A stretch of 64,000 bases of DNA from Lachnospiraceae bacterium (GCA_910575035.1 CAJTDL010000018.1:1-64000); one strand, 5' to 3'; shown: positions 1 to 8,738, numbered from the stretch's first letter. Numbers and translations: made by a program. Notes: generated from the letters alone by a model not told the origin.

Positions 1-105
1 GGAATTAGGCTTCAAATGAAGCCCTCACATTGAACCTACTATCTTGCTAAAGATAGATTACAAACAAGCCCGCGCGGAACGAATGGGTTCCGCTTACGAG
101 CGCAC
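1..105 (-). mobile_element. 5' end of a group II intron inserted in virD4
   Basis: Read on the minus strand, the virD4 frame breaks immediately after the GCA codon of the DEFA motif, and the next bases are GTGCGCTCGTAAG. This matches the GUGYG 5' boundary of bacterial group II introns. The following 100 bases are rich in short hairpins: GCGGAAC/GTTCCGC, CTATCTT/AAGATAG and GGCTTC/GAAGCC, as expected for domain I. A stop codon appears four codons into the intron. The maturase and the 3' exon would lie beyond position 1. The boundary motif and structure are seen; the intron identity is inferred because the catalytic domains V/VI are outside the window. Confidence 0.8.
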
Positions 106-1317
106 TGCAAATTCATCCATAATAAACTGGCAGTGGACAGGCAGGCTCCCGCCGTACTTATGGTCGGCAAGATAAAATAATTGTTGGAATAACTGCGTGT
201 ATAATAGTGACACCAGAAAATTAAAACTGGTGTCGTTGTCTGGTATCAGTGCGAACAATGCGACTTTCTTCTCCCCCAAAGACGGCAAATCAAGCTCGTC
301 CGTAGCGGTCAGAGATGCAAGGCTTTCCAGATTGAACTTCTCAAGCCGTGCGGCAAGGGTTATCTGGATGCTCTTTAACGTCTTGGCTGAACCAGAATGG
401 TAATCTCTGTAATACTTTAATGCGATATGCTCTGGGTTTACCATTTCCAGACGGTCAAACAGTTCATCAAGCGGACTTACATAGCTGTCGTCGTCCTCCC
501 TTACCTCGCCCGCCCTTAAAAGCTCCATTACCATCGGGAAATTCTGTTCCTCTGGCGGAGCTTCGTATTTCAGATAGAACACGAGGGATAAGAGCAGCAT
601 ACTCGCCGCCGTGTCCCAGAATGGGTCTTGCGACTGGCTTCCTTTCGGCGTGGTCGCCTTAAATAAATTCGTCACAAGCCGCTGCACATCATTATCATTT
701 CTTAAATATACAAACGGATTGTAACAGTGGCTCTTGTGCATATTGATAAGGTCAAGGACACGCACCTCATAGCCTTTCTTCTCAAGCAGCCCTCCCGTGT
801 CACGGACAATCTCGCCTTTCGGGTCTAAGATTACCATTGAAGTGTTGCATTGCATCACATTTGGCTTACAAAAAAATCTGGTCTTTCCTGCACCAGAGCC
901 GCCCACCACAAGGACATTTAAGTTCCTCCTGTGTTTTTTCCCGTCAAGCCCGATGCGGACGCTCTGGGTCAGCAGCTTGTTTTCCGATGCGTTTTTATCT
1001 CGGTACTTTTTATTGAGCGTACCTGCGTTGCCCCATTTTGCAGAGCCGTGTTCCTCCCCTTTGCGGTAGTTCCTGCGTGTGGAGAAATAAACGCCGATTC
1101 CCATGCCGTAGGCAAGCAGAAAAATAAGGACAGTCCTTACGCTGTCCCCACACACCGTTATGGAAAACGGATTCTCGACTGCCACGGATAAGTTGCCGAT
1201 TATCTCCACGATGCCGCCGCTGACATAAGGGGCTGTCAGCAGGGCAATCCACACGACAGGGATAATGCCGCATAAAGAGAGGATTAAACCCGCCTTATAA
1301 TCATCACCGTTCTTCAT
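106..1317 (-). CDS. virD4: VirD4/TraG-type conjugative coupling protein, 5' exon (partial)
   Basis: ATPase that docks the relaxase-DNA complex onto the type IV secretion channel at the membrane. The visible 404 residues include two N-terminal hydrophobic segments (about residues 10-30 and 60-78), the Walker A motif GGSGAGKTRFFCKPNV near residue 140, and the Walker B motif FIMDEFA at the very end. The family is usually near 600 residues, so about one third is missing. The missing part is the region after Walker B, interrupted by a group II intron at 105. The gene overlaps the upstream 65-codon gene by 14 bases and has no obvious ribosome site of its own, which suggests translational coupling. 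After splicing it could be fully functional. Confidence 0.9.
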
Positions 1318-1501
1318 GGCACTTGCACGGGGCGACCTTTACTTTCTTGGTCGGGGCGTATGCCACCCTGCTTATCAGCTCGTCAACAGGCTCGGTGGGG
1401 CGTTCCTCCTGTATCTGCTGTGTCCGCAGGGTATTGAGGGCATTGAGGACAATATTCTTATCATATTTATCCAATGCCAGATGGTATCGTTCTTCTTTCA
1501 T
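1304..1501 (-). CDS. Small conserved ICE protein, 65 aa
   Basis: Function unknown. The start at 1501 is chosen over an upstream in-frame ATG because GGAGGT lies seven bases before it. The protein is charged, with a central segment DKNIVLNALNTLRTQQ and a conserved-looking EPVDELISRV element. It is visibly related to the 59-residue protein at 27655-27834 (NQLIQQGRYTDCVDELIFKV), so the element carries two paralogues near opposite ends of this segment. It sits directly before virD4 in the conjugation operon. It might be a small accessory or regulatory protein; nothing more can be said. Confidence 0.7.
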   Translation of the reverse strand: MKEERYHLALDKYDKNIVLNALNTLRTQQIQEERPTEPVDELISRVAYAPTKKVKVAPCKCHEER

Positions 1502-1516
1502 AGGCTGCACCTCCGA

Positions 1517-2380
1517 TTAGCGTTCCTGCTCTTTGGATTTGGGCGGCTTGTTCTTCTCAAGGCTCTTATACATATCCGACTGGATTTCGCCGAGGACGTC
1601 ACGCATCGAGCCAAGCTCCCCCTTAAACTCCTGCGTTTCCATGCCCTCAAATTCTTTCGGGAGCTTGTCAAAGCGGAATCCCTTTGTGTCCACGCCGTAA
1701 CGGGAGCTTACCATATAGGCAACGCAGAACGATTTGAAATCAGAATCGTCACGGCTCTCCTTATGCTTGCAGTCAAAGACCGCCGCCGACACTTCCTTTG
1801 CCATGCTGACAAAAAGCTGTTCCTCGGAAAGCCCCGTCTTGATGAAGATGGTCTGCTGTGAGCTGTCATAGAACGCAGGCAGCTCAAGGTCATCGACTGG
1901 CACAAAGGAAACGGGGCTTGCGTCAATCATCGCCGACACAAGCTCACGCATATTTTTCTGCTCCTGCGGCTGCTGCCTGTCCTTTGCCGAAGTCTGGGAA
2001 ACGTCATAAACTATCTTAGCGTTGTAGCCGACCGCCTTTGAGCCGTCGTCACGCTGGTACTCTTTCCCAGGCTCAAGGATAGTCACTTTCTGTGCGTCCT
2101 TATCCACATAGACACGGCTCTGTTTCCAACTGCCGTAATCTTTTAACTGCGTCGCTTCGGGCATCTGTGCCGATACCAGAATTGCATTGTTGACGGAATA
2201 GCGGTCAAAATGCCCCTGCACGTCAAGGTACTGGCGGAAGCTGTTGCCGTTTGCCATCATTTCAGAGCAGGTATTGTCAATCAGCTCATAAGTTTCTTTC
2301 CGCTGCTCCTGCTTTTGGGCAGCCCATTCCTCTTTGTTAAAGGCTCTGCTGCCGCCGCTGAATACATCATAGATACTCAT
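1517..2380 (-). CDS. ArdC-like ssDNA-binding domain protein, 287 aa
   Basis: Residues about 35-115 carry the N-terminal ArdC-type signature (FDRYSVNNAILVSAQMPEAT, then a KDYGSWKQ segment), known in anti-restriction and conjugation proteins that bind single-stranded DNA. The C-terminal half (about 150-270) resembles a degenerate metallopeptidase-like or accessory domain, but no HExxH motif is visible. The ribosome site GAAAGGAG precedes the ATG. It lies between pcfB and the small gene before virD4, so it is probably made together with the transfer machinery and may protect or handle the incoming strand. The domain call is family knowledge; the role is inference. Confidence 0.7.
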   Translation of the reverse strand: MSIYDVFSGGSRAFNKEEWAAQKQEQRKETYELIDNTCSEMMANGNSFRQYLDVQGHFDRYSVNNAILVSAQMPEATQLKDYGSWKQSRVYVDKDAQKVTILEPGKEYQRDDGSKAVGYNAKIVYDVSQTSAKDRQQPQEQKNMRELVSAMIDASPVSFVPVDDLELPAFYDSSQQTIFIKTGLSEEQLFVSMAKEVSAAVFDCKHKESRDDSDFKSFCVAYMVSSRYGVDTKGFRFDKLPKEFEGMETQEFKGELGSMRDVLGEIQSDMYKSLEKNKPPKSKEQER

Positions 2381-2383
2381 AGG

Positions 2384-3238
2384 TTATCTTGCTCCTTTCG
2401 ATTTTGGTTTCCGTTTCCGCTTCTGGGGCTGTTTATGCTCCGTCTTTCCTGCGGGCGGTTTCTTTGCCCTGTCAGAAGATTTCTCTTTTGCAGGGGCAGC
2501 ATCCGCTTCCTGCTCCTTCCTTCCCTCTTTTATCTTCCGCAGTTCTTCCCTGACTGACGGCTTTTCCGCCTTAGTCATAGTAGCCCCCTCTGCGGACTTC
2601 CTTTGCTGCTTTAAGGTAGGCTCGGACAGAGGGGATTTTTCTGTCTTTGCCAATGAGGGGTTTGGGGCATTTTCTTCTTTCTTTATTGGCTTGCCCATCA
2701 AAGCGTCCATGAGCCTGTCTTTCTCCGCCTTTTCCTGCACGCCAATGTCTGGCTGTCCGTTCTCTGCCCCTGCATCTTTTTCTCCTGCTGTCTTGGCATT
2801 TTTCGTCTTGCCCTTTGCTCCTTTCGATTTCTCCGCTTCGTTCACGATAGAAGCGGTATCTACGGAAGCAAGATTGAAACGCTCCACGATGCGGCTGATT
2901 TTTGATGCGTCCTCCGCACGGGCTATCACATCCACCTCCGCATTGGGGTCTTTATTTCCCCTGTCCGCCAAGACACAGTAGAGTACGCCGTATTTCTTCG
3001 CTTCCTGCGTAAACTTCTTTAAGTCGCCGCTTTTAACGGTAAAGACTTTCAGCTCCTTTCCAGAGCGGAGCATATTTGTGAGCTTTGCCTTTCCTTTGGT
3101 TTTCTGTTCCTCTTTCAGAATGGAGTAAAGCAGGATGGCAATATTCTTCGCACCCGCCCCCGTGATTTTGGCTGCGACCTCAAATCCCTCCAAGCTCATC
3201 CTTACGATTTGCTCTGCCGCTTCGCCGCCTGTGTTCAT
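2384..3238 (-). CDS. pcfB: PcfB/DUF3801 family conjugation protein, 284 aa
   Basis: The N-terminal 140 residues match PcfB/DUF3801: a start rich in EQIVRMSLEG, then KNIAILLYSILKEEQKTKGK, MLRSGKELKVFTV and a GVLYCVLADRG strand. The C-terminal half is a long low-complexity Lys/Glu/Pro tail, probably disordered. In pCF10, PcfB is a cytoplasmic accessory needed for transfer, near the coupling protein. The gene start overlaps the 3' end of the relaxase gene by 59 bases, a conserved arrangement that suggests coupled translation. AAAGGAG lies ten bases before the ATG. Confidence 0.85.
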   Translation of the reverse strand: MNTGGEAAEQIVRMSLEGFEVAAKITGAGAKNIAILLYSILKEEQKTKGKAKLTNMLRSGKELKVFTVKSGDLKKFTQEAKKYGVLYCVLADRGNKDPNAEVDVIARAEDASKISRIVERFNLASVDTASIVNEAEKSKGAKGKTKNAKTAGEKDAGAENGQPDIGVQEKAEKDRLMDALMGKPIKKEENAPNPSLAKTEKSPLSEPTLKQQRKSAEGATMTKAEKPSVREELRKIKEGRKEQEADAAPAKEKSSDRAKKPPAGKTEHKQPQKRKRKPKSKGAR

Positions 3239-4592
3239 GCTTCATCAGCTCCTTTCTTTGCTGTTCCTTTTCGTCTGCCCGTATGACAGTTAATTTTTCC
3301 TTGAGGGCATCGCTGCGGGCTTCGATTCCCTCACACAATCTGACCTCCTTCCGCAATGTTTTCATCCGCTCTGTGATTTCCGACAGCCGAGCCTTGACCG
3401 CTTCTTTTTCTTCCCCGACTGATTTTCGGGATTGGGAGTAAAGCCCCTTACGCTGTTCGGTCAGCTCCTGCATCTCGGATTCCAGAGAGCCTTTATAGGA
3501 TAAAAGCTGCTCCGCCGTATCTATGTGGTTGCGGCAGAGCAGCCTTGTTTCGTCTGTGATGGCGTCCATCTTCATCAAGTCGTCTTTCAGAAGATAATGA
3601 AGCCGTGCGTAATTCTGCTGTTTCTTCTTTGGCAGGATGCCGAGCTTATAACAGTAATGGAGATACAGCCCACGCAAGCCGCCGATTTTCTTTGCATCTT
3701 TCAGAGAGCCACGGACACGGTAGACCCTGACCTGCGGCTGCTCTTTGGAAAAGCTCTGGAACTTTACCGCATAGGAGTTTTCCCGTATGCGTTCCGTTAT
3801 CCTCTCATTGGTGTAATCCTCACCGAGCTTATAGAGCCGCTTTGGTCTTTCCCAACCTTTGCCGATAATCGTCCAGTATTTGCGGTTGGGGTCAAAGTTG
3901 ATGCGGTATCCCATCTCCGCTAACTGGCGGTCAAAGTCTTTCAGCGTGAACGATTTTGAAATGGCTTCGTCCACCGCCTGCCGTGCCACGGTATCCCTCG
4001 TAGGCAGACCGTTCTTCTCGGCTTGGTATAAAGCATAGGGTTTCTTCCTGCCGCTTGGGTGTTCAATGACCGATAAGGAATACTCACGGCACAATTCATC
4101 CGAACGCTTACGCAATAATCGCAGATTCTTCTTGTTATCGTGATAATGCTTTCCGTCCACATAGGAAACGGAATTGACAACAAAGTGGTTATGCAGGCAC
4201 TCCGTATTCAGATGTGTCGCCACAATCACTTGGAATCTGTCGCCCCACATCTTCTCGGCTAACTTCACGCCGACCTCATGTGCCTGCTCTGGCGTGACCT
4301 CGCCTGCCTTAAAGCTCTGGAATCCGTGGTAGCAGACAATCTCGCTCTGGTCGTTCCATTGTGCTTTGGCTATCATCATCTCGTCCCTTGCCGTAGTCGG
4401 GTCGCAGTTTACGCCTGTGACAAAAAACTGCTGCTCGGTCTTGTCGCCATTGGTGGCGTACTTCATCACATCGCCCATCGCCTGCAGGTCGGCTCTGCTG
4501 TATTTGGGGTTGGCGGTCTTTTCTGGATTCTCGGCGTAGTCGATAGGATGGTCGAGCCTGCCCCTTACGTCCCAGATTTCGCAGACCGCCAT
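3180..4592 (-). CDS. Relaxase / mobilization nuclease (MobA/VirD2 family), 470 aa
   Basis: Nicks the transfer origin and stays bound to the 5' end of the transferred strand. The start at 4592 (MAVCEIWDVRG) is chosen because it overlaps the mobC stop codon as TGATG; the reading frame is open further upstream but that part lies within mobC. The N-terminal third carries the histidine motif HLNTECLHNHFVVNSV with a preceding tyrosine-containing segment, typical of MOBP relaxases. The C-terminal region (about 370-460) is a predicted coiled coil rich in Glu/Lys. It is followed without a gap by pcfB. Family call is firm; the exact catalytic tyrosine was not assigned. Confidence 0.92.
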   Translation of the reverse strand: MAVCEIWDVRGRLDHPIDYAENPEKTANPKYSRADLQAMGDVMKYATNGDKTEQQFFVTGVNCDPTTARDEMMIAKAQWNDQSEIVCYHGFQSFKAGEVTPEQAHEVGVKLAEKMWGDRFQVIVATHLNTECLHNHFVVNSVSYVDGKHYHDNKKNLRLLRKRSDELCREYSLSVIEHPSGRKKPYALYQAEKNGLPTRDTVARQAVDEAISKSFTLKDFDRQLAEMGYRINFDPNRKYWTIIGKGWERPKRLYKLGEDYTNERITERIRENSYAVKFQSFSKEQPQVRVYRVRGSLKDAKKIGGLRGLYLHYCYKLGILPKKKQQNYARLHYLLKDDLMKMDAITDETRLLCRNHIDTAEQLLSYKGSLESEMQELTEQRKGLYSQSRKSVGEEKEAVKARLSEITERMKTLRKEVRLCEGIEARSDALKEKLTVIRADEKEQQRKELMKHEHRRRSGRANRKDELGGI

Positions 4593-4930
4593 CAGCCAGA
4601 CATCTTCCTCGGAACAAGGTAACTCCTGCTCACATCCAGACGGAAGTCCCGCCAACGCTTGGCTTCGTCATAGAGCATCGGCGTGTCCACAAAGTTCAGG
4701 GCGTTCGCCTTTGCCGCAAGCTGGTTGATGCGGTTGCCTATGGCAGACAGTTCCCGCATAATTTTATAAAACTCTGGGTCTGGCTTCTCGCATAAGCGGT
4801 ATCCCATGACCATTGACTGGAGCAGGGCTTGTCTGGAATGTCCCGACTTCTCTGCAAGTGAGCAGAGGTATTCAGCTTCCTCCTCGGTCAGTCGGAACAG
4901 TATCTGCACATTCCGTTTCCGCATCTGCAT
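4592..4930 (-). CDS. mobC: MobC-like relaxosome protein, 112 aa
   Basis: Small DNA-binding accessory that positions the relaxase at oriT. The N-terminus NVQILFRLTEEEAEYL followed by AEKSGHSRQALLQSMV is a ribbon-helix-helix-like region. The middle MRELSAIGNRINQLAAKAN is the hallmark MobC segment. Its stop TGA shares a base with the relaxase ATG. Its start lies inside the preceding DUF3789 gene, so three genes are translationally linked. Length is normal for the family. Confidence 0.88.
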   Translation of the reverse strand: MQMRKRNVQILFRLTEEEAEYLCSLAEKSGHSRQALLQSMVMGYRLCEKPDPEFYKIMRELSAIGNRINQLAAKANALNFVDTPMLYDEAKRWRDFRLDVSRSYLVPRKMSG

Positions 4931-5036
4931 CCCCCTTTCCCTCGGACAGCCTGTTAATCTGCAACACGCACATGCACGCCACGCCGCACATCCCTCCGAG
5001 CGTTGTGCCGAGGATAAAATATAAGAAATTACTCAT
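4872..5036 (-). CDS. DUF3789-type small membrane protein, 54 aa
   Basis: The start at 5036 (MSNFLYFILGTTLGG) is preferred over the longer frame because the hydrophobic segment then starts at once. One membrane helix (about residues 3-25, with two Cys near its end) is followed by an acidic tail. Such DUF3789 proteins are regular members of Tn1549-like elements just before mobC; the function is unknown. It overlaps mobC by 59 bases. Confidence 0.7.
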   Translation of the reverse strand: MSNFLYFILGTTLGGMCGVACMCVLQINRLSEGKGDADAETECADTVPTDRGGS

Positions 5037-5049
5037 TCTTGGATTCCTT

Positions 5050-5150
5050 TCTGTGACCGCCGTGCCGCACACGGCATGACGGCATACTTTGGCATTGTTC
5101 TTTTTATGGGGTATTAGGGGAACTTTCCCCTAACAAGCGAATTTTGTTTC
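5050..5150. other. Inverted-repeat region, candidate oriT
   Basis: The gap upstream of DUF3789-mobC-relaxase holds two palindromes about 35 bases apart: TGCCG-CACA-CGGCA near 5062-5075, and a near-perfect TTAGGGGAA-CT-TTCCCCTAA near 5116-5136. Inverted repeats close to mobC are typical of transfer origins. No nic consensus could be confirmed, and the second palindrome could equally be a terminator or operator, so oriT is only a suggestion. Confidence 0.35.
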
Positions 5151-5196
5151 CATCGGCAGATGGATAACCAAATTCAGTGCTTGGTAAGACGTGTCT

Positions 5197-5487
5197 TTAA
5201 TCTTCGCCCTCATACATACATTTTCCACACATAGGGCAGAAGTACGGACAGTCTGAACAATCCTCATTCTCAAAACCACCGCCCTCGCTCTCCATTTCTT
5301 CACATCCGTCCTCTTCTTCGTCCTTAATATCCGCTTCGCCGCAGACAAAATCCCCATCGGAAAACCTCACAAGGTCGGTGTCAAACAGGATAATCTTTAA
5401 CTTTTCCGCTGCCTGTTCGGGGCTGTCTGCATAGATGGAAACGGTCTTTTCAAAGTGACCTGTAAGCGTAACATCATATTTTTTCAA
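5197..5487 (-). CDS. DpnD/PcfM-like small protein with Cys-rich tail, 96 aa
   Basis: The start is TTG at 5487, supported by GAAAGGA upstream. The first 45 residues (KKYDVTLTGHFEKTVSIYAD) have the pattern of the DpnD/PcfM family, small proteins found in conjugative elements. The tail after an acidic linker holds CSDCPYFCPMCGKC, five cysteines in 14 residues that could bind zinc. It lies between the TOPRIM gene and the mob genes. Its function is unknown; the zinc idea is inference. Confidence 0.6.
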   Translation of the reverse strand: MKKYDVTLTGHFEKTVSIYADSPEQAAEKLKIILFDTDLVRFSDGDFVCGEADIKDEEEDGCEEMESEGGGFENEDCSDCPYFCPMCGKCMYEGED

Positions 5488-5559
5488 TCTTCTTTTCCTT
5501 TCTTTTGGCTTTAAATTTTATCTAGTTTCATACTCTGTCTTAAAAAAATCATCCGACAA

Positions 5560-6549
5560 TCAACGGGCATCACCCCTTTCACGGCTCGGTTTCTGCCTTG
5601 CAATCCCCAGATAAGACATTAAAAAATCGTTGAAGTCCTTACCGACTGGCGGCGGTTCATCAACGATTCGGTAGTCTTTCTGCAATAATTCTTTTAAGGC
5701 GGCGGTACATAACCGACCTGCCCTGTCCTTATCCAGATGCAGATAGATGGTATTGATTTGTGGGTTTGCTTTCAAAAAAGTCGTGAGGGCAACGGGGATT
5801 TTGCTCTCTTTCAGCTCTTTCTTCGGCTGATATACGCCCGACAGGGAGAGAAGATTCTCTGCCTTATAATCCGTTCCCTCGCATTTTAAATAGGTTGCGT
5901 AGGAGAGTAAATCAATGGCGGCTTCAAATAAATGCACCGAAACACACGGACTTCTCGCCAGAAGCCGAAACGAATACCGCTTGTCGCTGCCCGATGCGTC
6001 ACGCTTGAAGCTCCCCATCGTGCCACGGCAGGCGGCGTATTTTGGTGTTCCGCTTTCATCTTTTCCGATGAAAACAGCGTTGTGGTAGTCGGCACTCTCA
6101 AAGATTATGCCCTCGGCAATGCACTCTTGGATAAGCTGATAATCAATGCCACGCCCGAAAAGATACTCGGTCACCCTGTCGCAATTTTTGTTCTTCGGCG
6201 GCAGGAGCAGCACCTTTGGCTCGTCTTTCTTCATGGCAGGGGGCGGCGGCTTCCAGTCTGACATCGTCTGCCCCGTGAGGATTTCCACGGCTTCCACAAA
6301 GCCGTATTCCTTGACTTTCATTAGATAGTCAAGGGCGGAATAGCCGCCGAAGCCCCTCGACCACCAGTACCATTTGCCGTTGGAAATCTTTAGGCTGTCA
6401 TGCTCGGCGGTACAGTAGACATTTGTTGTGCCTTTGACTTTGACAAGATTGCTTGGCTCATAAGCCCGAAGATAGGAAAGCAAGTCTATCTGTCTTGCCC
6501 GTTCAAGCACGTCTGGGTCAATTTGCACATAGGGTCTGCTGCTTCTCAA
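5560..6549 (-). CDS. DUF3991/TOPRIM domain protein (primase-like), 329 aa
   Basis: Residues about 10-100 form a degenerate CHC2-like primase N-terminus (DVLERARQIDLLSYLRAYEP, then KWYWWSRGFGGYSALDYL) that lacks the full zinc set. The second half is a TOPRIM fold, with the acidic motif near residues 265-275 (NTIYLHLDKDRAGR) and the glutamate-containing LFEAAIDLLSY segment. Such proteins in ICEs may prime or process the transferred strand. The start is TTG at 6549; the ribosome site AAAGGTG lies in the end of the upstream gene, with only a seven-base gap between the genes. Confidence 0.8.
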   Translation of the reverse strand: MRSSRPYVQIDPDVLERARQIDLLSYLRAYEPSNLVKVKGTTNVYCTAEHDSLKISNGKWYWWSRGFGGYSALDYLMKVKEYGFVEAVEILTGQTMSDWKPPPPAMKKDEPKVLLLPPKNKNCDRVTEYLFGRGIDYQLIQECIAEGIIFESADYHNAVFIGKDESGTPKYAACRGTMGSFKRDASGSDKRYSFRLLARSPCVSVHLFEAAIDLLSYATYLKCEGTDYKAENLLSLSGVYQPKKELKESKIPVALTTFLKANPQINTIYLHLDKDRAGRLCTAALKELLQKDYRIVDEPPPVGKDFNDFLMSYLGIARQKPSRERGDAR

Positions 6550-6556
6550 TAGGCAA

Positions 6557-6904
6557 TCACCTTTCTTTCCCAGTCAAAATCTTTTCCGTCTTAACCATAT
6601 ACGACTTAAAATCAGCGACGGTCTGGCGTAAATCCTCCATATGGGAATCCTCCCTCCCAAGCCATTCCTCATAAATGTCCTGCAAAAGATTCGGGGATTT
6701 CATAAGGGCTTTTGCCGCCTGCGGGGAATAATCCGCTTCGGAAAAGCACTCTGCAATATCGCTCTTTATGATGATTTGATATGCAGCATCGTAAACCTCC
6801 TGTGGGCTTTTACTTAAGATGTCCTCACGGAAATCGGCAAGCTCATGCTCTACTCTTTCAGCCAGTTTTTGGTTAAGGGACTGTCTGTACTCTTGGTAAT
6901 TCAA
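6557..6904 (-). CDS. DUF3848-like conserved ICE protein, 115 aa
   Basis: Soluble, mostly helical protein with no catalytic motif visible. The pattern (LAERVEHELADFREDILSKS, then PQEVYDAAYQI and a LMKSPNLLQDIYEEWL segment) resembles DUF3848, a common neighbour of the TOPRIM protein in this ICE family. The start is TTG at 6904 with a strong AAGGAGG eight bases upstream. Function unknown. Confidence 0.6.
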   Translation of the reverse strand: MNYQEYRQSLNQKLAERVEHELADFREDILSKSPQEVYDAAYQIIIKSDIAECFSEADYSPQAAKALMKSPNLLQDIYEEWLGREDSHMEDLRQTVADFKSYMVKTEKILTGKER

Positions 6905-6927
6905 TCACACACCTCCTTGAAAATAAA

Positions 6928-6970
6928 ATAAGCCGAGGGATTTTCGTTGTGAAAACCTCTCGGCTATGTA
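6928..6970 (-). terminator. Terminator after the two-gene cargo unit
   Basis: On the minus strand AGCCGAGAGG and CCTCGGCT form a stem around a loop that itself can pair (TTTTC/GAAAA). It is followed by TATTTTATTTT. It lies directly after the gene ending at 6994. Confidence 0.75.
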
Positions 6971-6993
6971 AAACATTATATATACTATCCTTT

Positions 6994-8028
6994 TTAGGCA
7001 TCAATATTGTTCGTTTGATACAGCCAAATCAACATATCTTCTGTCATTCTCAAAGCCATAAATGCATCTTCAAGCGTTGCTTCTTCAAATTCTATTGAAT
7101 TATCTGTAACATTTCCCTCATTGATATGTGCCCCTAAAGCACTTGTATATGAATATAATTTGTAAATCAGATTGAAACGGGGATATTGATAACGGTCGTT
7201 TTCATTTGGACTGTTTGCATTGTAGTGAAAACTACTTATTCGGTTAGCTGTTACCTTATCTATATGTTTGTCTTTATTACAAACTTTTTGTAGCCCATCA
7301 ATCCATTTCCTTTGAACATCTTTTTTATATGTGAATATCCCTGTGATGACATTCCTACAATGAGTTATACATCCAATTTCATCTCCATTACTATACGCTT
7401 TTATCGCATCAGTATAACTTTCTGCCACATTAGCATACTTTCTCTCTAACCATTGAATTAAAATAGAATTATCAAAACTACTTTCTCTCACACCGCCTGT
7501 AAATGGAAAAACTCCCAGTCCTTCATCGTCAAAGCAAATTTCTAATTCTAAAATATTGCAATTGCTTCTAAATACTTTAAAATTCTTATTTGCATACTTT
7601 GATAATATACTATTTTTTTCAGCAATTCCTATACGACTAATATATTCATCAATAAACATATCTTTAATGCGAGGATTCTCTTTTTTTATAATCCTTTCCA
7701 CATCACTAATAAAAATACAATTGATATTTATCTTTTCGACAATGCATTGAAGCAATTTCAAAAAGTTTTCTCTATCATATTCCAAATCTTTAAAAGATTT
7801 ATACAGACCATTATAACACATCTCATTATGATAATAATTTCTTTCATCTGGTCTAAATCCATAGGATTCTACCCTTGTAGTAAACTGTGGCGACCTAGTT
7901 TCATATAAATCTGACAAGCCTGCATTATTAAATATTTTCTTCCAAATATCTACACTAGGAATTACCAGATTACTACTTGACAAAATATCTGCAATCCTAG
8001 AAATAGCAATTTCTTGACCTTTATCCAT
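6994..8028 (-). CDS. Unknown AT-rich cargo protein, HEPN-like C-terminus, 344 aa
   Basis: No family recognised with certainty. The gene is clearly more AT-rich than its ICE neighbours and has its own downstream terminator, so it is likely cargo. The last 110 residues contain NRISSFH, an R-x4-H motif as in HEPN ribonucleases, and a LYSYTSALGAHINEG segment followed by an ALRMTEDMLIWLY helix, a pattern seen in abortive-infection C-terminal domains. The first 200 residues show no motif I know. It is separated by eight bases from the upstream membrane protein gene. A phage-defence role is inference; a plain unknown function is the safe reading. Confidence 0.6.
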   Translation of the reverse strand: MDKGQEIAISRIADILSSSNLVIPSVDIWKKIFNNAGLSDLYETRSPQFTTRVESYGFRPDERNYYHNEMCYNGLYKSFKDLEYDRENFLKLLQCIVEKININCIFISDVERIIKKENPRIKDMFIDEYISRIGIAEKNSILSKYANKNFKVFRSNCNILELEICFDDEGLGVFPFTGGVRESSFDNSILIQWLERKYANVAESYTDAIKAYSNGDEIGCITHCRNVITGIFTYKKDVQRKWIDGLQKVCNKDKHIDKVTANRISSFHYNANSPNENDRYQYPRFNLIYKLYSYTSALGAHINEGNVTDNSIEFEEATLEDAFMALRMTEDMLIWLYQTNNIDA

Positions 8029-8036
8029 GCTAAACT

Positions 8037-8738
8037 CTACCTTTCTTTATCCGTATTCTTATTTTTTGATTCTTCCCTTTCAATATTATTAAAAGCATCT
8101 TTCATATCTTGATATAATGAATTATGGGGATAAACATTTAATTCATCAGACCTCAATAATGTCCGTCCCTCAATATAATTAGCTAACCTATTATTAGAAT
8201 ACGATACCGACCTAATACTGTCCTCAATCCTAGAAAGATTAATTTTTTCATGTGGAATCCTTTTAAAAGTTATTGACCGAGAATACTCAGAAATTTTATT
8301 GTCATTTCCGTTAAGAAATGATATTTTAACATCAACCACTGGGAAACAATCATTCATACAATTTCCACCATACGCTGCAACTCTACCTTGAACCTCTTCC
8401 ATTGGATATAACATAAATTCCATTTTGAATAAATCATCTACTTCTAAATCGTAATCTCCATTGTTTTTCAATTCCAATAAATCAACTTTAATGTTTCTAG
8501 CTTCTGTTTGTCCCATATTTTTAATAGATAAAAACAATATTCCATTTATTTCATAAAGTCCAAATGACAATAATGGTTTTAAGCTTTCAATATATTGCCT
8601 ATGATTTCTTCTGTTTGCAGCGATATTTACAATCAATGCTATAACGGCAACAAAAACTGAAAAAATCGCAATATAATCTGACAATCCAGAACCTTTTAAA
8701 AGCTCAATAATTTCATCCAATTGCTTAGATATATCCAT
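8037..8738 (-). CDS. Unknown single-pass membrane protein, cargo operon, 233 aa
   Basis: The start at 8738 (MDISKQLDEIIELLKG) is set by AAGGAGGG four bases-plus upstream; a longer frame exists but has no site. One membrane helix at about residues 22-42 (YIAIFSVFVAVIALIVNIAA) is followed by a basic RRNHRQ stop-transfer stretch and a beta-rich domain (about 50-180) of the kind often found in small membrane proteins with a cytoplasmic sensing part. AT-rich like its partner at 6994. First gene of the two-gene cargo unit with a promoter upstream. Function unknown; a membrane effector of a defence pair is possible. Confidence 0.6.
   Translation of the reverse strand: MDISKQLDEIIELLKGSGLSDYIAIFSVFVAVIALIVNIAANRRNHRQYIESLKPLLSFGLYEINGILFLSIKNMGQTEARNIKVDLLELKNNGDYDLEVDDLFKMEFMLYPMEEVQGRVAAYGGNCMNDCFPVVDVKISFLNGNDNKISEYSRSITFKRIPHEKINLSRIEDSIRSVSYSNNRLANYIEGRTLLRSDELNVYPHNSLYQDMKDAFNNIEREESKNKNTDKER

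Noticed and set aside
94-1317. VirD4 gene as a simple truncated pseudogene
   Set aside because: The break is at a group II intron 5' boundary motif with domain I-like hairpins, so a spliced, functional gene is more likely.
4593-4655. Relaxase start 21 codons upstream
   Set aside because: That part lies within mobC in another frame; the TGATG overlap and family N-terminus support 4592.
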